The translations under genes were made by a program, and so were the position numbers. This document shows positions 5,805 through 7,146 of a stretch of 7,146 nucleotides of DNA, in pieces. Source of the DNA: Pseudonocardiales bacterium (GTDB lineage: Bacteria; Actinomycetota; Actinomycetes; Mycobacteriales; Jatrophihabitantaceae). The stretch covers positions 1 to 7,146 of the forward strand of contig JAVEEO010000494.1 of the NCBI GenBank assembly GCA_030840415.1, written 5' to 3'. Under the pieces are notes generated by a model, which saw only the letters and a program-made list of their open reading frames with translations, did no database searches and was not told the DNA's origin. The first letter of the stretch is position 1; each line of letters starts with the position of its first letter.

Positions 5805-6848
5805 TCACCGATAGTCCTCCAACGTCCCGGTCCGGCGAATGTCGAGGGTCGCGCAGTGGAACCCGCCGGACAGCGTACGGGTGTGCCGCAGCCGGGCCGG
5901 TGCCACGGTGACGTCCCGCTTCTCCAGTTCGCGGATCAGGTTGACCTGGATGTCACTGACCACCGCCAGGTCGGGCCGGATCATCATAAAGTTCATGCCC
6001 TGCTGGATCGAGGCGCGCGGGTAGTCCCAGATGTAGCCGGGATCGACCAGGTCCGGGCACCAGAGGATCTCCCAGTTGGCGAAGATCTCCGGCACCTGGT
6101 CGGGCTTGACCCGCTCCGGGCTGATCACCACCAGCCCCGGCCGCACCAGCGTGATGGTGGTGTCGATGTGGGTACCCGGGTAGACGTCGCGCACCGCGTG
6201 CACCCGGTACCTCTCGCCCAGCACCCGCTGCAGCCAGCGCAGCCCGCGCTCGTTGCCGCTGCAGGAGACCAGGTACAGGATGTCCTCCCCGACTCGCAGC
6301 ACGTTGGCCGCGTCGAAGACCGGCTCGTGGTCGTTGAGCACCACCCCGTCGGCCGGCCGCACGTTGTAGGTGTCGTCCAGCAGTTGCGGCTTGGGGGCTG
6401 AGATCCAGTTGGCGCCGCTGTCGAAGTACTCGCGCAGCAGGTCGCGATAGGCGAAGGTCTCGAAGTACCGGGTCCGGTTGGCCATCGGCGTCTCGATGAT
6501 GGTGTCGCCGATCGGCAGCAGCAGGTCGCGGGGGCAGTAGTTGTACTCGCCGTCGGCGCTCCAGTCGGGGGTGCCGAACCGCTTGGTGTGGTCGGTGACC
6601 TCGGGCCGGCGCACCGTCACTCCCTCGGACCGGAACAGCGCCACCAGCGCTTCGAGATCCTCGCGGGTCTCCTCTATCACCCGGTCGTCGTACGGCCCGG
6701 TCGGGATGTCGTCCATGGTCTCGACGTTGTCGCAGTAGTCCAGGGCGAACAGGCCCAGATCCGGTGACGGCACCCGGGCACCGTCGGCCACCCCGACGAT
6801 GACCTCCTCCAGCGGATCCCACTCGTTGTGGATGTCGACCAGAGACAT
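5805..6848 (-). CDS. StrB1-like L-arginine:amine amidinotransferase
   Basis: The 347-residue enzyme belongs to the AGAT/StrB1 amidinotransferase family (pentein fold), which moves the amidino group of arginine to an amine through a Cys-linked intermediate and releases ornithine. The catalytic triad is visible: Asp179 in EPVFDAANVLR, His227 in PGTHIDTT and Cys332 in SGGFHCATLDIRRTG, matching Asp254, His303 and Cys407 of human AGAT. From memory, the opening MSLVDIHNEWDPLEEVIVG, the ETPMANRTRYFE stretch, the C-terminus and the overall length follow Streptomyces StrB1 (inosamine-phosphate amidinotransferase) closely. Thr before the catalytic His (AGAT has Met302) favours a non-glycine acceptor. 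ATG at 6848 has AAGGAG 4 bases upstream and aligns with the StrB1 start; the open frame further upstream is low-complexity. It is probably cotranscribed with the LysE-type exporter. The acceptor is unknown, since no aminoglycoside genes are visible. Confidence 0.9.
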   Translation of the reverse strand: MSLVDIHNEWDPLEEVIVGVADGARVPSPDLGLFALDYCDNVETMDDIPTGPYDDRVIEETREDLEALVALFRSEGVTVRRPEVTDHTKRFGTPDWSADGEYNYCPRDLLLPIGDTIIETPMANRTRYFETFAYRDLLREYFDSGANWISAPKPQLLDDTYNVRPADGVVLNDHEPVFDAANVLRVGEDILYLVSCSGNERGLRWLQRVLGERYRVHAVRDVYPGTHIDTTITLVRPGLVVISPERVKPDQVPEIFANWEILWCPDLVDPGYIWDYPRASIQQGMNFMMIRPDLAVVSDIQVNLIRELEKRDVTVAPARLRHTRTLSGGFHCATLDIRRTGTLEDYR

Positions 6849-6852
6849 GTCA

Positions 6853-6858
6853 CTCCTT
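6853..6858 (-). promoter_or_regulatory. Shine-Dalgarno AAGGAG of the amidinotransferase gene
   Basis: AAGGAG on the minus strand stands 4 bases before the ATG at 6848. No other in-frame start upstream has a comparable site, so it decides the start. Confidence 0.8.
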
Positions 6859-6861
6859 CCG

Positions 6862-6903
6862 ACCGGCTCGTCCGGCGCTGTTCGGGGGCAGGTCGTCCCG
6901 GCC
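6862..6903 (-). promoter_or_regulatory. Pair of ACGA-loop hairpins abutting the ribosome binding site
   Basis: On the minus strand, hairpin 1 (6903-6886) has an ACGA tetraloop closed by G-C, G-C, G-U and C-G pairs, then a C/C mismatch and two more G-C pairs. Hairpin 2 (6876-6862) has GCCGG and CCGGT arms (four Watson-Crick pairs plus G-U) around ACGAG. The AAGGAG Shine-Dalgarno begins 3 bases later. Two ACGR-loop hairpins before a ribosome binding site is the architecture of guanidine-II (mini-ykkC) riboswitches. The second loop is five bases rather than four and stem 1 is imperfect, so this is only a suggestive likeness in GC-rich DNA. Confidence 0.25.
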
Positions 6904-7104
6904 GCTCGGCGCTTGCTCCGGCGGAAGGGCCGACCCCTCGCGATCGTGCTCAGTGCCGCGAGGCTACGAGGCGCCGTTGCAGTTCCCGCTGCACTACCCG
7001 TTTTCGAAACACGGTGGGCACGGCTGGAGTAATGGCGGGGAGCGGCGCAGCCGATTATTACCGCACAGTGACTGCAGGAATAAGCCCTGGTGCGAAAGAG
7101 GAAA

Positions 7105-7133
7105 GGGCCGGGCGGCTGACCACCGCCCGGCCC
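7105..7133 (-). terminator. Rho-independent terminator of an off-window minus-strand gene
   Basis: GGGCCGGGCGG (7105-7115) and CCGCCCGGCCC (7123-7133) form a perfect 11-bp stem with a 7-base loop. On the minus strand the stem is followed by TTTCCTCTTTC, a T-rich tail; on the plus strand there is none. It therefore most likely ends transcription arriving from beyond 7146 and separates that gene from the amidinotransferase operon. Confidence 0.7.
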
Positions 7134-7146
7134 GGCCACGCTCAGT

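Larger units (their letters stand above)
6849..7104 (-). other. Leader and promoter region of the amidinotransferase operon
   Basis: No gene is seen in this 256-bp stretch. On the minus strand it contains TAATAAT at about 7051-7057 (a possible -10, with a poor -35 TTATTC 17 bases further up), a dyad around TTTCGAAA at 6998-7014 (CCGT and ACGG arms with one bulged base), two hairpins with ACGA-type loops (6886-6903 and 6862-6876) and the Shine-Dalgarno AAGGAG at 6853-6858. If the TAATAAT box is used, the leader is close to 200 bases, long enough for a structured cis-regulatory RNA. Confidence 0.5.

Noticed and set aside
6849..7104. A guanidine-I or guanidine-III riboswitch in the amidinotransferase leader
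   Set aside because: CCGGACGAG at 6875-6867 (minus) resembles the opening of guanidine-III, but the rest of that fold and its pseudoknot arms are not found; I also see no ykkC core for guanidine-I.
6849..7139. N-terminal extension of the amidinotransferase frame
   Set aside because: The extension is low-complexity and reads through the terminator hairpin; the strong Shine-Dalgarno and the match to the StrB1 N-terminus place the start at 6848.

Overview
The window is GC-rich bacterial DNA with strongly GC-biased third codon positions. Three GAF-ANTAR proteins, a leaderless-looking promoter/start arrangement and a StrB1-type amidinotransferase all point to an actinobacterium (Actinomycetota). 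The genus cannot be fixed from the sequence. I see no rRNA, tRNA, CRISPR array, insertion sequence or phage gene.

Layout. (1) Positions 1-443, plus strand: a small unrecognised gene whose reading frame breaks at about 270-280 and continues in the +1 frame to 443; a perfect 12-bp palindrome lies upstream. (2) 484-1230, minus: a HAD-superfamily hydrolase of the haloacid-dehalogenase type, convergent with the first gene. (3) 1231-1736: a divergent intergenic region holding copy 1 of a dispersed GC-rich hairpin repeat. (4) 1737-3250, plus: two GAF-ANTAR regulators whose ends overlap by 4 bases. (5) 3266-4051, minus: a third GAF-ANTAR regulator, convergent with the pair. (6) 4052-4634: a 583-bp divergent intergenic region with copy 2 of the hairpin repeat and several small dyads. 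(7) 4635-5138, plus: a four-helix DUF2231-like membrane protein. (8) 5147-6848, minus: an amidinotransferase followed after 49 bases by a LysE/RhtB-family exporter, probably one operon. (9) 6849-7146: the leader of that operon, with two ACGA-loop hairpins next to the ribosome binding site, and a rho-independent terminator that closes an off-window minus-strand gene.

How the parts may work together. The three GAF-ANTAR proteins look like a local cluster of ligand- or redox-responsive RNA-binding antiterminators without an adjacent kinase. The amidinotransferase should move an amidino group from arginine to an amine acceptor, releasing ornithine, and the LysE-type exporter beside it could export a basic product or by-product. 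The amidinotransferase resembles streptomycin-pathway StrB1 along its whole length, but no aminoglycoside genes are visible here.

The items most worth checking are the orphan StrB1-like/LysE pair with its leader hairpins, the two-copy hairpin repeat placed in both divergent promoter regions, and the possible +1 frameshift in the first gene.
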